NCBI GenBank assembly: GCA_023269545.1
Contig: JAHFTB010000022.1
Coordinates: forward strand, 1-40,409
Length of the DNA: 40,409 nt
Source of the DNA: Verrucomicrobiota bacterium
GTDB lineage: Bacteria; Verrucomicrobiota; Verrucomicrobiia; Chthoniobacterales; Xiphinematobacteraceae
Direction: 5' to 3'
Below are positions 30,041-37,624 of the stretch, in pieces (position 1 is the first letter of the stretch; the number at the start of each line of letters is the position of its first letter). Under the pieces are notes generated by a model. It was not told the origin of the DNA. It saw only the letters and a list, made by a program, of their open reading frames with translations, and did no database searches. Made by a program: the position numbers and the translations under genes.

Positions 30041-30544
30041 ATGACACTTTCTAGCAACCAGCCATTAAACACGAATCAGCTGCCAGTCTCTTTGGATGTG
30101 ACTCCCGAAGACAAAGAATTTCAAAGCATTTTACTCCTCTATCTTCGCAGAGTAGCTAATGCCGTGAACACCAAAGAAAGTGGTCTATTTCTCTTACAAG
30201 AAAATGCAAGCTTTGAGCAATGGTATCAGATTGGAAATCCTGGGCAGAACAGAAATGGCTACAGGATTACGGCCGATTTGGTGATGCTCAATGGCGGAAA
30301 TATTCCCGTTGGAACCACAAATATTGTTTTATCATCCTCAACACAACCTCTAAACATCACGGGATATCTCTATCCAGTGCAAGGCTTTGGGGGAGCAATT
30401 GACACAGGAGGCCTTTCTTATTTCTTAAATGATCCTGATATTTACGTCAGATATCAGAACTCGACAAATACGATAATTATCCAAAACAATTCGGGTAATG
30501 CCCTGACATGGTGCGTTTGGGTTCAAGAGTATTTAAAAAACTAG
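30041..30544 (+). CDS. Virion structural protein, 167 aa
   Basis: The N-terminus (LNTNQLPVSLDVTPEDKEFQSILLLYLRRVANAVNTKESGLF) is a helical segment widely seen in podoviral proteins located after the tail nozzle. The C-terminal 110 residues are beta-rich (NGYRITADLVMLNGGNIPVG, YVRYQNSTNTIIIQNNSG). It may be a tail-hub or fibre-anchoring protein. No precise family is named. Confidence 0.65.
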   Translation: MTLSSNQPLNTNQLPVSLDVTPEDKEFQSILLLYLRRVANAVNTKESGLFLLQENASFEQWYQIGNPGQNRNGYRITADLVMLNGGNIPVGTTNIVLSSSTQPLNITGYLYPVQGFGGAIDTGGLSYFLNDPDIYVRYQNSTNTIIIQNNSGNALTWCVWVQEYLKN

Positions 30545-30551
30545 GTAAAAT

Positions 30552-31160
30552 ATGCCATCATTCAGCGACTGGCTCTTCGGGAGCCCAGACAAGTTAAAAA
30601 AAATTGCAACTGGAACAAAAGAGCAGCAAGCGTTGCATAGCAATATCCTTGGTAAAGCCATGGGAATGCAACAAGGTCAAGGCGGATATGATCTTGCTAA
30701 TCAATATTACAATAACTTGCTCGGCGGAGGCCAAGGGGATGCTTTTCAACAATTTTCTGATCCCTACATGCAGCAATTTCAAGAGCAAGTGCTTCCTCAG
30801 ATAGCTGAAAGATTTGCTGGCATGGGCGCACTCTCATCTAGTGGTTTTGGGCAATCTCTTGGAGGTGCAGCTTCTGGGCTACAGTCTCAACTTGCTCAGC
30901 TCTTCTCTCAGCTTCAAAGCCAAGCAGCAGGGCGACAATACGATCAATATAATCAATTTGGACAGCAACAGAATCAACAAGCTCAAATAGGATTGAATTA
31001 CCAGCCGTTCAGATATACCCAGAAAGAAGGATCTCAGGGATTTTTAGGTCCGCTTTTGGGTGGAATTGGTGGACACTTGGCAGGTCCGCTTGCGGGAGGA
31101 ATCGCTGGAGGAATCAGCAGCCTATTTAAACCTAAAGCTTCAGCCGGAGGAATATCATGA
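30552..31160 (+). CDS. Putative internal virion / DNA ejection protein, 202 aa
   Basis: Very rich in Gln, Gly and Ala. Residues about 60-140 are Gln-rich helices (FQQFSDPYMQQFQEQVLPQIAERFAGMG, QLAQLFSQLQSQAAGRQYDQY). The C-terminus (170-195, FLGPLLGGIGGHLAGPLAGGIAGGI) is a Gly-zipper-like membrane-active segment. This is the profile of ejection or pilot proteins that enter the host envelope with the DNA. It overlaps the next gene by 4 bp in a three-gene run. Confidence 0.6.
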   Translation: MPSFSDWLFGSPDKLKKIATGTKEQQALHSNILGKAMGMQQGQGGYDLANQYYNNLLGGGQGDAFQQFSDPYMQQFQEQVLPQIAERFAGMGALSSSGFGQSLGGAASGLQSQLAQLFSQLQSQAAGRQYDQYNQFGQQQNQQAQIGLNYQPFRYTQKEGSQGFLGPLLGGIGGHLAGPLAGGIAGGISSLFKPKASAGGIS

Positions 31161-32326
31161 CAGGTCCAGTAATTAAATTAGGAAATCCACAAGGCAAACT
31201 CTCAGAAATGCTCGGCATGAGCTTAGGAGAGGGCATCGGTAATGGGTTAAATACTTTCTTTGCTAACAGAAGCTTGGAAAGTGTTATGAACGACAAGGCG
31301 CTTGAAAAGGCCCCCATAACAAAGAAACTGGAAGCTATTCGTTCAGCGCTCTCTCCATATGGAGAAAAAGGTCAGGAAATTTTTCAGCAACGCATGGCCA
31401 TTGAACAACAAGCAAAAATAGGTCGCAGCGTCTACGATTCCCTAATTCGAGCCGGATATCCCGATGAAACTGCAAAAATATGGCAAAATCAGATGGAAAA
31501 TGCTCCAGTAGGAGGCCAAAGTGACGTAATTAGGAACGTAAACGACCTAATTCGTCGTTCAAAAGCGGGTAAAGGATTACAAGGGGAATTTGAAACAAGA
31601 CCTGAAGCTAGGCCGAGCATCGAAATTCCTGGTACAGATTTAGGGACTCTTCCGCTTGATTTTCCTGAACTTAATGAACCAATTGGGATGACTCCATCGG
31701 AAATAGTAAAACAGAATGAATATCGAGAAAAGGCCAATGCTCCTCTTTATCAAGAAACCGTCGATCGCTTGAATGCTTTAGATGATGAATATCGAGCCGT
31801 GAAACATCTACAGGAACTGAATGAAATGCCAGGAGCTCTTCCTACTGGTGGTGAGAAATGGAATGTCGATTGGGATACAGGAGAATTACGAGTAAAAGCT
31901 TTGGCTACTCCAGAAGCGCAGGATTATGTAAAAACGATTGCCCTTTTAGCAAGACGAGCTAAAGATTTCTTTCCAGGAAGGGTCACTAATTTCGACTTAG
32001 ATCAGTTCAAGCAGGGATTTCCTACTTTGGCTAATAGCCCAGATGGTCGTAGACTCATCGCGGAACAATTGGCTCTAGGCAATCGTATTGCCTATCTCAA
32101 AGATGAAACATTCAAAGCTGCCATGGATCATTATGGTTCCGGAGCCGATCCTCATTTGGTCAAAAAATATGCGACACAAAACTATAGAAAATTAAAAACT
32201 CAACTGGAAGATCAGTTAATGAAAGTCAATGGTAAAGCTAGATTAATGGCTGCTGAGGGGGGCCCCAGATTATCTCCAGAAGAAAAAATTAAAAGCGCTA
32301 AAACTGTTGAGGAGCTTTTCCCTTAA
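31157..32326 (+). CDS. Putative DNA ejection protein, 389 aa
   Basis: The second of three overlapping genes after the tail module. The N-terminus has a Gly/Leu segment (LSEMLGMSLGEGIGNGLNTFF). The rest is helical and charged (RLNALDDEYRAVKHLQELNEM) with low similarity to anything I can name. Position and composition match ejection proteins packed in the head. It is coupled to both neighbours by short overlaps. Confidence 0.55.
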   Translation: MTGPVIKLGNPQGKLSEMLGMSLGEGIGNGLNTFFANRSLESVMNDKALEKAPITKKLEAIRSALSPYGEKGQEIFQQRMAIEQQAKIGRSVYDSLIRAGYPDETAKIWQNQMENAPVGGQSDVIRNVNDLIRRSKAGKGLQGEFETRPEARPSIEIPGTDLGTLPLDFPELNEPIGMTPSEIVKQNEYREKANAPLYQETVDRLNALDDEYRAVKHLQELNEMPGALPTGGEKWNVDWDTGELRVKALATPEAQDYVKTIALLARRAKDFFPGRVTNFDLDQFKQGFPTLANSPDGRRLIAEQLALGNRIAYLKDETFKAAMDHYGSGADPHLVKKYATQNYRKLKTQLEDQLMKVNGKARLMAAEGGPRLSPEEKIKSAKTVEELFP

Positions 32327-34134
32327 TGACAGCCAATCTTCGCTATCAAAGAGCAAAGGAATTAAACATATCCGACGAGGATATAGCAAAAACTTTTGAA
32401 AAGAAAGATCCCACATTTAAAGCCCGTTACGATCGTGCCTTAGAATTAGGTCTTACTCCGGAAGAAATATTCACTAAGGCTCACGACTATTATGAAAAGA
32501 AAAAGCAACCCGAGCGTCCAAAAGAAATGGGTGTCGGAGATTATGCTGTTGATGTCGGACAACAAGGTGCTCAAGGATTCGGTATTGGATCTCTAGGAAC
32601 CTACGGAGACATTCTTGATTTATTCGGCCTACAAGCAAAAGAAACACTTCCTGGCGAGAAAGCTAAATATGACCTTGAATCTCAGATCCTAAATAAAATG
32701 GATACAGGCGCAGTTCCTTCTGCTGGAGAACTTCTTGCACTCAGCGATGATGATGATATAGCTCCTAGATTTTCACGCCTTCCTAATTCTCAAGAAGTAG
32801 AAGAAACTGGAAAGAAACTTGGCGTCGTCTCTGAACCAAAAACAGCGGCAGGACGCTATGCACGCAGAATTGGCAGGATTGGAGGGGGCACAGCTGCTTT
32901 AGGTGCTGGTGGTGGAATTACGACTCCAATAGTCGCAGGTGCCACTGGTCAAACTTTAGAAGAGTTGGGAGCTCCTCCTTGGGTGCAAGCGGCAGGGGAA
33001 ATTGTAGCTGCTCTGAGTGTTGCACCAAAGACAAATATTCCTGTGACATCCAAAAGCAAAGAAGTTGAAAAAGTCATCGGTGATTTAAGAAAAGCGGGAT
33101 ATTCCGAGAAAGACCTTACACTCGCCAAAAGCGCACTTGAAGAGAAGAAGATACTTAAGAAGCTTTCATCTATGACCCCAGGAGTTGAAAATACAATTCA
33201 GAAGGGGATTAAAAACAGCGAAGATTTATTTAAAGAACAAATCAAAAAAGGACTTCCAGGATATGCTGAAGGGGGGCTGCCGTATCTTCAAAAGCAAGCT
33301 AATAATGTTTACGGCACAATGGAGGAATTAGCCTCTACCATTCCCATAAAAAACAAAGCTCCAGTCAAGAAATCTATCGAAGATGCGATTGCTTACCTAG
33401 AGAAATATCCTCTATTGGATGAGCAGAAGAAGTTCATCGAATTCATGAAAGATGGACTCACAAAGCTTGATAAAGCAGACACAGCAGAGTTCTTCACTGG
33501 CTTCTATCGCAATCTTGGAAGGGCAGGTAATTGGGGAGATCCTAAGCAAAAAGAGCATCTTCTCGGCATGGTTAAGCAGGGGATTAAAGATACATTTGCT
33601 GAATCTGGTCCAGAAGGGGCCAAATTTGGCAAATACTTCGATAAAACCAACGAGGCATGGAAGCATTGGATAAACACTGCTGACATCATGGAAACGATCG
33701 AAAAGGCCCAAAATATTGATGGAATGAATTTTAAAAAGCTCAGTGATATTCTAAATAAGCCTGAGAATCATGAACTGGCTAAGAAAGTTTTAGGTTCTGA
33801 ACAGCTTGAAAACATTAAGTCGATAACACAGGGTGCGGATGCTATCGAATCGTTGTTAAAGCAAATCCCTAAAACTGATAAAAATATTCAATCTATTAAA
33901 TGGCTTGGTGCTGCCGCTTCATTAATTGCACATGACTATCGCCCGATGGCAGCCTTGGTAGGATGGGAAACGGCTAAATTTATTTCCACTCAAATGTTGA
34001 TAAATCCAAAATATCAAAACATCATGAAAAAACTAATCACTGCTGCCAAGAACAATTCAAGTGAGCAAGCTGTCATATTGGCTCAAGAATTGGTCAAAGA
34101 ATCTCATGATAATGCAGCCAGCCAAGCAAAATAA
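32326..34134 (+). CDS. Putative large ejection protein, 602 aa
   Basis: The third ejection-type gene; its first base is the last base of the previous stop. The N-terminal part has repeated short helices (RYQRAKELNISDEDIAKTFEKK, RALELGLTPEEIFTKAHDYYEKK). At residues about 180-230 there is a Gly/Ala-rich region with basic flank (AAGRYARRIGRIGGGTAALGAGGGIT...GATGQTLEELGAP), typical of podoviral internal proteins that insert in membranes. The remaining 370 residues are helical. No muralytic (lysozyme or transglycosylase) motif is visible. Confidence 0.6.
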   Translation: MTANLRYQRAKELNISDEDIAKTFEKKDPTFKARYDRALELGLTPEEIFTKAHDYYEKKKQPERPKEMGVGDYAVDVGQQGAQGFGIGSLGTYGDILDLFGLQAKETLPGEKAKYDLESQILNKMDTGAVPSAGELLALSDDDDIAPRFSRLPNSQEVEETGKKLGVVSEPKTAAGRYARRIGRIGGGTAALGAGGGITTPIVAGATGQTLEELGAPPWVQAAGEIVAALSVAPKTNIPVTSKSKEVEKVIGDLRKAGYSEKDLTLAKSALEEKKILKKLSSMTPGVENTIQKGIKNSEDLFKEQIKKGLPGYAEGGLPYLQKQANNVYGTMEELASTIPIKNKAPVKKSIEDAIAYLEKYPLLDEQKKFIEFMKDGLTKLDKADTAEFFTGFYRNLGRAGNWGDPKQKEHLLGMVKQGIKDTFAESGPEGAKFGKYFDKTNEAWKHWINTADIMETIEKAQNIDGMNFKKLSDILNKPENHELAKKVLGSEQLENIKSITQGADAIESLLKQIPKTDKNIQSIKWLGAAASLIAHDYRPMAALVGWETAKFISTQMLINPKYQNIMKKLITAAKNNSSEQAVILAQELVKESHDNAASQAK

Positions 34135-34158
34135 TACCTCCAATAATCTGTAAAACGA

Positions 34159-34356
34159 TCATTTTTTTTCCTTATTCTCTTCTCTTTCTTGCAATAAAAT
34201 CGCCATTTTAGTCTCCAATACCAGAATTCTTTTCTCAAAACATGTCTTTTCGACTGAATAAACTGGCTTCTCATATCCTATCAACATTTTTGTGAAGTAT
34301 GCTGTGATAAAACAGCATCCAACGATTGAAACTGCAATCCAAAACTCTTTGCTCAT
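34159..34356 (-). CDS. Small membrane/coiled-coil protein, 65 aa
   Basis: The last gene of a minus-strand cassette. Residues about 6-27 (WIAVSIVGCCFITAYFTKML) form a TM helix. The C-terminus is a charged coiled coil (FEKRILVLETKMAILLQEREENKEKK). The TM plus coiled-coil layout resembles the 67-aa product of 34759-34962 and some i-spanins, but there is no sign of an outer-membrane partner. The function is unknown. Confidence 0.6.
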   Translation of the reverse strand: MSKEFWIAVSIVGCCFITAYFTKMLIGYEKPVYSVEKTCFEKRILVLETKMAILLQEREENKEKK

Positions 34357-34366
34357 GTTTTCTCCT

Positions 34367-34762
34367 TTATCTTTTTCCTGCTTCTAAAATCGGCAAATTA
34401 GCTTCAGTCGGAATATAGACAATTTCCTTGCTGCTTGTTTGTAATGATGTGATCCATAAATATCTTAAATATGATTCATTATTTTTTAATGATTCTCCTA
34501 TGATTTTATTTGCTTCAGCAACGCCTCTAGATCGAACAATTTCGGCTTCAGCAAGGTATTTTGCGCTTTCCTGAAAAGCTTTTGCTTCCAGCGTTTTGAT
34601 TTGTCTATTTGATTCGGCATGGGCAAGTTCTGCTTCGCCTTTTTTTCGTTCCGACCACACATCATAAACGCGGCCTACAGCAGCAAATCCCCATATAGTG
34701 ATAATTATGAAAAATGCGATAATGCCAATGCCCTTGGCTATAGTAATATTTTCTGGTTTCAT
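34367..34762 (-). CDS. Mini-prohibitin: TM helix plus SPFH-type C-terminal tail
   Basis: A 131-aa protein with a TM helix at about 8-31 (AKGIGIIAFFIIITIWGFAAVG). It is followed directly by the Ala/Glu-rich coiled coil that ends prohibitin/HflK/stomatin proteins (GEAELAHAESNRQIKTLEAKA, YLAEAEIVRSRGVAEANKII) and the terminal IVYIPTEANLPIL. The globular SPFH (band 7) domain normally between the two is absent. In E. coli HflK/HflC modulate the FtsH protease and lambda lysogeny, so a dominant-negative role is one hypothesis. It overlaps the next upstream gene by 4 bp. Confidence 0.65.
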   Translation of the reverse strand: MKPENITIAKGIGIIAFFIIITIWGFAAVGRVYDVWSERKKGEAELAHAESNRQIKTLEAKAFQESAKYLAEAEIVRSRGVAEANKIIGESLKNNESYLRYLWITSLQTSSKEIVYIPTEANLPILEAGKR

Positions 34763-34962
34763 TTCAGCTTTTCCTCTATAGCCTTCAATCTTTTTTCATG
34801 ACCAAAATCCGACTCTAATTTAGTGATCCTCTCGCAATGCTTAATTTCATCATTTTTTAATTGATATAAGAACGTCATCAGCGTCAAAAACAAGAGAGTC
34901 AATGAGACATATAATCCCATTTTTTCATAGTTTGCAGGAGATTTCGTTTTATTATCTTCCAT
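34759..34962 (-). CDS. Small membrane/coiled-coil protein, 67 aa
   Basis: A hydrophilic N-terminus (14 residues), a TM helix at about 16-36 (LYVSLTLLFLTLMTFLYQL), then a coiled coil (HCERITKLESDFGHEKRLKAIEEKLK). It is coupled by overlaps on both sides to other membrane genes. It could be a holin/i-spanin-like lysis component or a partner of the mini-prohibitin. Confidence 0.6.
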   Translation of the reverse strand: MEDNKTKSPANYEKMGLYVSLTLLFLTLMTFLYQLKNDEIKHCERITKLESDFGHEKRLKAIEEKLK

Positions 34963-35029
34963 GTGGCAGGCTCCAGTAAATCCCCCAGCACGCTATAAAA
35001 ACACTGATTATTGCTATTACCCAGAACAT
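34952..35029 (-). CDS. Tiny membrane peptide, 25 aa
   Basis: Strong AAGGAGG site before ATG 35029. Almost the whole peptide is one TM helix (MFWVIAIISVFIACWGIYW) with a short SLPHGR tail. It overlaps the start of the 67-aa gene. The unusually good ribosome site for so short a frame suggests it is really translated; single-TM peptides of this kind can be lysis regulators. Confidence 0.5.
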   Translation of the reverse strand: MFWVIAIISVFIACWGIYWSLPHGR

Positions 35030-35038
35030 AATTCCTCC

Positions 35039-35233
35039 TTATTTTTTATTTTCACACATGCTTTGCAGATGCAGTCTTTCGAGCTCTGACTCTGCGATTC
35101 TATAGGGAGCTCTTATTCCCATGCTAGGCCTGGAAGCAAATATCTTGCCTAACTTAATCGCTCTTATAACAGTCGCACGAGACATCTTAATCCGCTCTGC
35201 AAATTCTTCAACTGTAAGAAAAGTTATTCCCAT
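35039..35233 (-). CDS. Excisionase-family (MerR-like) HTH protein, 64 aa
   Basis: The sequence FLTVEEFAERIKMSRATVIRAIKLGKIFASRP...APYRIAESELERL is the compact winged HTH of the excisionase/AlpA family (HTH type 17). Such proteins act as Xis factors or transcription regulators. No integrase gene is present, so a regulator role for the minus-strand membrane cassette is more likely. It is the first gene of that cassette and starts after GAGGAAAAT. Confidence 0.75.
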   Translation of the reverse strand: MGITFLTVEEFAERIKMSRATVIRAIKLGKIFASRPSMGIRAPYRIAESELERLHLQSMCENKK

Positions 35234-35268
35234 ATTTTCCTCAATATTTCTGTATTACATATCACTCC

Positions 35269-35297
35269 ATTATTACTCATTGTCTATTAAACGTCAA
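35269..35297 (-). promoter_or_regulatory. Candidate promoter for the minus-strand membrane cassette
   Basis: On the minus strand TTGACG (35297-35292), a 17-nt spacer and AATAAT (35274-35269) lie about 36 bp before the first gene. The -35 matches consensus 5 of 6; the -10 lacks the first T. The -35 is part of the inverted repeat ACGTCAA/TTGACGT. Confidence 0.4.
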
Positions 35298-35331
35298 TCT
35301 TCTGTTAGTCAATAAATATATACGTTGACGT
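35291..35331. promoter_or_regulatory. Inverted repeat in the divergent region (putative operator)
   Basis: ACGTCAA (35291-35297) and TTGACGT (35325-35331) are perfect 7-bp inverted arms 27 bp apart, with a further GTCAAT at about 35308-35313. The site lies between the excisionase-like HTH gene and the fibre operon, and overlaps the cassette promoter. It is a good candidate for HTH-protein binding. Confidence 0.45.
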
Positions 35332-35384
35332 GTGTGAATTTTATACAGCAATTTTCAATTTTAAACCTTAACAGGAGTATTTAT

Positions 35385-36608
35385 ATGGCGAAGATGTTTC
35401 AAGTTTATGGTATCGGACAGGCTTTGATCCCTGTGTTACCACCCCCAATTCCTTTTTTAACTGCACCAACTAGCAATCAAACCAATTATGAGATTGGTCA
35501 GTTAGTTTTTACACCGCCTAAAACCCCTACAGCTTTTTATCTCTATGGTGGTGGAGGCAATTGGATTCAAATTTCTGATGTGGATGGACCAGTCCAATCC
35601 GTGACAGGAACTGCAAATCAGATTCTTGCCACTCCAACAACTGGAAACGTCGTCTTATCTTTAATTGGCCCTTACACACCAGCGACATACACAGCACACG
35701 GTGTCTTAATTGGAGAGGGAACAAGCTCAATTGTTGCAACAGCAGCCGGATCAGCTGGTCAATTGCTAACTTCCGGAGGAGCTTCCGCAGATCCTACCTG
35801 GACAACTGCCACCTTCCCTGCAACAGCTGGAGCAGCAGGCACTATTTTAAGATCAAATGGCACGAACTGGGTTGCCTCAACTGACACCTTTCCAGACACT
35901 GTGGTTGCTGGCGATCTTCTTTTGGCAACTGCTACAAACGTTATTGGGTCTTTAGCTGATGTAGCCACAGGCCAAGTGCTGGCAAGCGGTGGCATAGGCG
36001 TCGTTCCTGCATACACAGGCTCTCCTTCAGTCAGCGGAACTGTCACAGCTGGAACAGGGCTTGTTGCAACCACAGGCGGTATTACAGCGACAGGAACCTC
36101 AAATATTAACACATCAGGCTCTGCTGTAACCACGATTGGAACTGGAGGGACAGGCGCAACCAACATTGGTAATGCCACAGGCAATACAGCGGTTACTGGA
36201 TCTCTCACAGCCACTACGACATTGACAGCCACTCTAGGTGCAATCACTGCATCGAATGGTAACTTTGTTGGCTCGACAGCAGGAACTGGAATTTTATTGA
36301 ATTCTCCAGCCGCATCCGGCGTCGCAGCTTCTCCAGTTGTTGTGAACGGAAGATCTGGCCAAGCAACGTTTACAACCGTAAGCATTGCAGCAGCCGCAGA
36401 TCTGACCCTGACAATCACGAACTCTTCTGTCACAGCTTCAACCACACAGGTTCTCTATTCTATGAGCGGAGCAACCACAGGTGCAGCACTAAGCATTAAG
36501 AGCGTGACTAATACAGCTGGATCTTCGGCCATCGTAGTTACGAACGGGACAGGAGCAACTACCTCGACAGCAGACATTGTGTTGAACTTTTTAGTCCTGA
36601 ACGCATAA
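35385..36608 (+). CDS. Tail-fibre-like protein, 407 aa
   Basis: The N-terminus (MAKMFQVYGIGQALIPVLPPPIPFL...YEIGQLVFTPP...YLYGGGGNWIQIS) looks like an attachment segment. The rest is Thr/Ala/Gly/Ser-rich with short repeats typical of trimeric fibres (HGVLIGEGTSSIVATAAGSAGQLLTSGG, TNIGNATGNTAVTGSLTATTTL). ATG 35385 follows ACAGGAG; the frame open upstream to 35325 crosses the operator region and is not used. Such proteins form elongated shafts for host contact. Confidence 0.7.
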   Translation: MAKMFQVYGIGQALIPVLPPPIPFLTAPTSNQTNYEIGQLVFTPPKTPTAFYLYGGGGNWIQISDVDGPVQSVTGTANQILATPTTGNVVLSLIGPYTPATYTAHGVLIGEGTSSIVATAAGSAGQLLTSGGASADPTWTTATFPATAGAAGTILRSNGTNWVASTDTFPDTVVAGDLLLATATNVIGSLADVATGQVLASGGIGVVPAYTGSPSVSGTVTAGTGLVATTGGITATGTSNINTSGSAVTTIGTGGTGATNIGNATGNTAVTGSLTATTTLTATLGAITASNGNFVGSTAGTGILLNSPAASGVAASPVVVNGRSGQATFTTVSIAAAADLTLTITNSSVTASTTQVLYSMSGATTGAALSIKSVTNTAGSSAIVVTNGTGATTSTADIVLNFLVLNA

Positions 36609-36618
36609 GGAGGAAAAA

Positions 36619-36960
36619 ATGTTTACAACCCAAGCTAGAGTAGACACGTTAAGAACGTTAGCTTTTGGAAGTGTTAGCGGCTCCTATGCGGCTGTCGGTG
36701 CGGCCTTTTCCTTTCAGGCAAGGATTATTTGCTTCACCAATACGACCAATGCCGATGTGATTTTCAGCATGAATGGATCTACAGACCAATTGATTGTGCC
36801 AGCTGGCAGTTTCAAGCTGTTCGACGTAACCATGAATCACCGTCCTGTCAACATGGATGATTTCTGTTTCGCAATAGGAACGCAGTGGTATGTAAAGGGC
36901 GTAGCAGCAACAACGTCAGGGGCGGTATACATTGAAGTCGTCTACGCGCAGCCAGTCTAA
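36619..36960 (+). CDS. Conserved virion-associated protein, 113 aa
   Basis: Strong TAAGGAGGAAAAA site. A small beta-sandwich-like protein (RIICFTNTTNADVIFSMNGSTDQLIVPAGSFKLFDVTMN, GTQWYVKGVAATTSGAVYIEVVY). Similar short proteins occur beside tail fibres in many phages and may be fibre-attached or decoration proteins. It overlaps the next frame by 29 bp. Confidence 0.6.
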   Translation: MFTTQARVDTLRTLAFGSVSGSYAAVGAAFSFQARIICFTNTTNADVIFSMNGSTDQLIVPAGSFKLFDVTMNHRPVNMDDFCFAIGTQWYVKGVAATTSGAVYIEVVYAQPV

Positions 36961-37624
36961 TATCCAGGCTTTACAGTCGGATAGAAGAATTGAAGCTCTC
37001 ATGAAGAAGCAGGAGGTGGAACACCAGCATGTCATCTCCAATCATCACAAAGAGATGCAAGAGCTTAGAGATGCTCTTAATCTTTCCATGGAGAAATTCA
37101 AATCTTTATCCGAGAAGGGTGAAGAAGAATTAAGGGATTTGAGGACTTATACGATCCGTCAAATGACCAAATTAAGTGAGGGAATCTGGATTAATGAAAA
37201 ACAGATTTCCGAGCAGAAAAAAACCATTGAAGATTTGAATAAAGAGTTGCTCGTTTTTCACACTCTCTATGCGTCCAAAATTGATATGGATCGGTTTAAA
37301 AGAGAAGTGACTGCCCAGATAACAGAAGTCGTCACATGCAATATCAATGGATTTCAAGAATGCCAAAGCCAATTGAGAGGTTTGTTTAATTCTCTGCTGG
37401 AGGATTTGACAAAATCTAAGGCAGAAACAGAGAAGAAATTCATGGAACTCGTTGATCAGATTGAAAGGAATTACAATGTTTTAAAAATTGATCGAGATGG
37501 CGTTTTAAAGGAAATCCGCGTCTGGGAGAAAACCATTTTCATCATCGAGAAGAAAATTGAAAACATCTACACGCTAATCGAAAGAATAAATCAAAGAGGT
37601 GAAACATGTCACAAGCCGGAATAG
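36932..37624 (+). CDS. Long coiled-coil protein, 230 aa
   Basis: Almost fully helical and charged, with heptads over most of its length (HKEMQELRDALNLSMEKFKSLSEKGEEEL, KTIEDLNKELLVFHTLY, ETEKKFMELVDQIERNY). No enzymatic motif. It sits between fibre genes, so it may be a fibre chaperone or structural rod. The start is uncertain: TTG 36932 lies inside the previous gene, and ATG 37001 (residue 24) is the alternative. It overlaps the large fibre gene by 19 bp. Confidence 0.65.
   Translation: MKSSTRSQSNIQALQSDRRIEALMKKQEVEHQHVISNHHKEMQELRDALNLSMEKFKSLSEKGEEELRDLRTYTIRQMTKLSEGIWINEKQISEQKKTIEDLNKELLVFHTLYASKIDMDRFKREVTAQITEVVTCNINGFQECQSQLRGLFNSLLEDLTKSKAETEKKFMELVDQIERNYNVLKIDRDGVLKEIRVWEKTIFIIEKKIENIYTLIERINQRGETCHKPE

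Noticed and set aside
35759-36445. 228-codon minus-strand frame across the 407-aa fibre gene
   Set aside because: Low-complexity Thr/Ala/Gly coding gives long open antisense frames; the product is a Val/Pro/Ala composition artefact.
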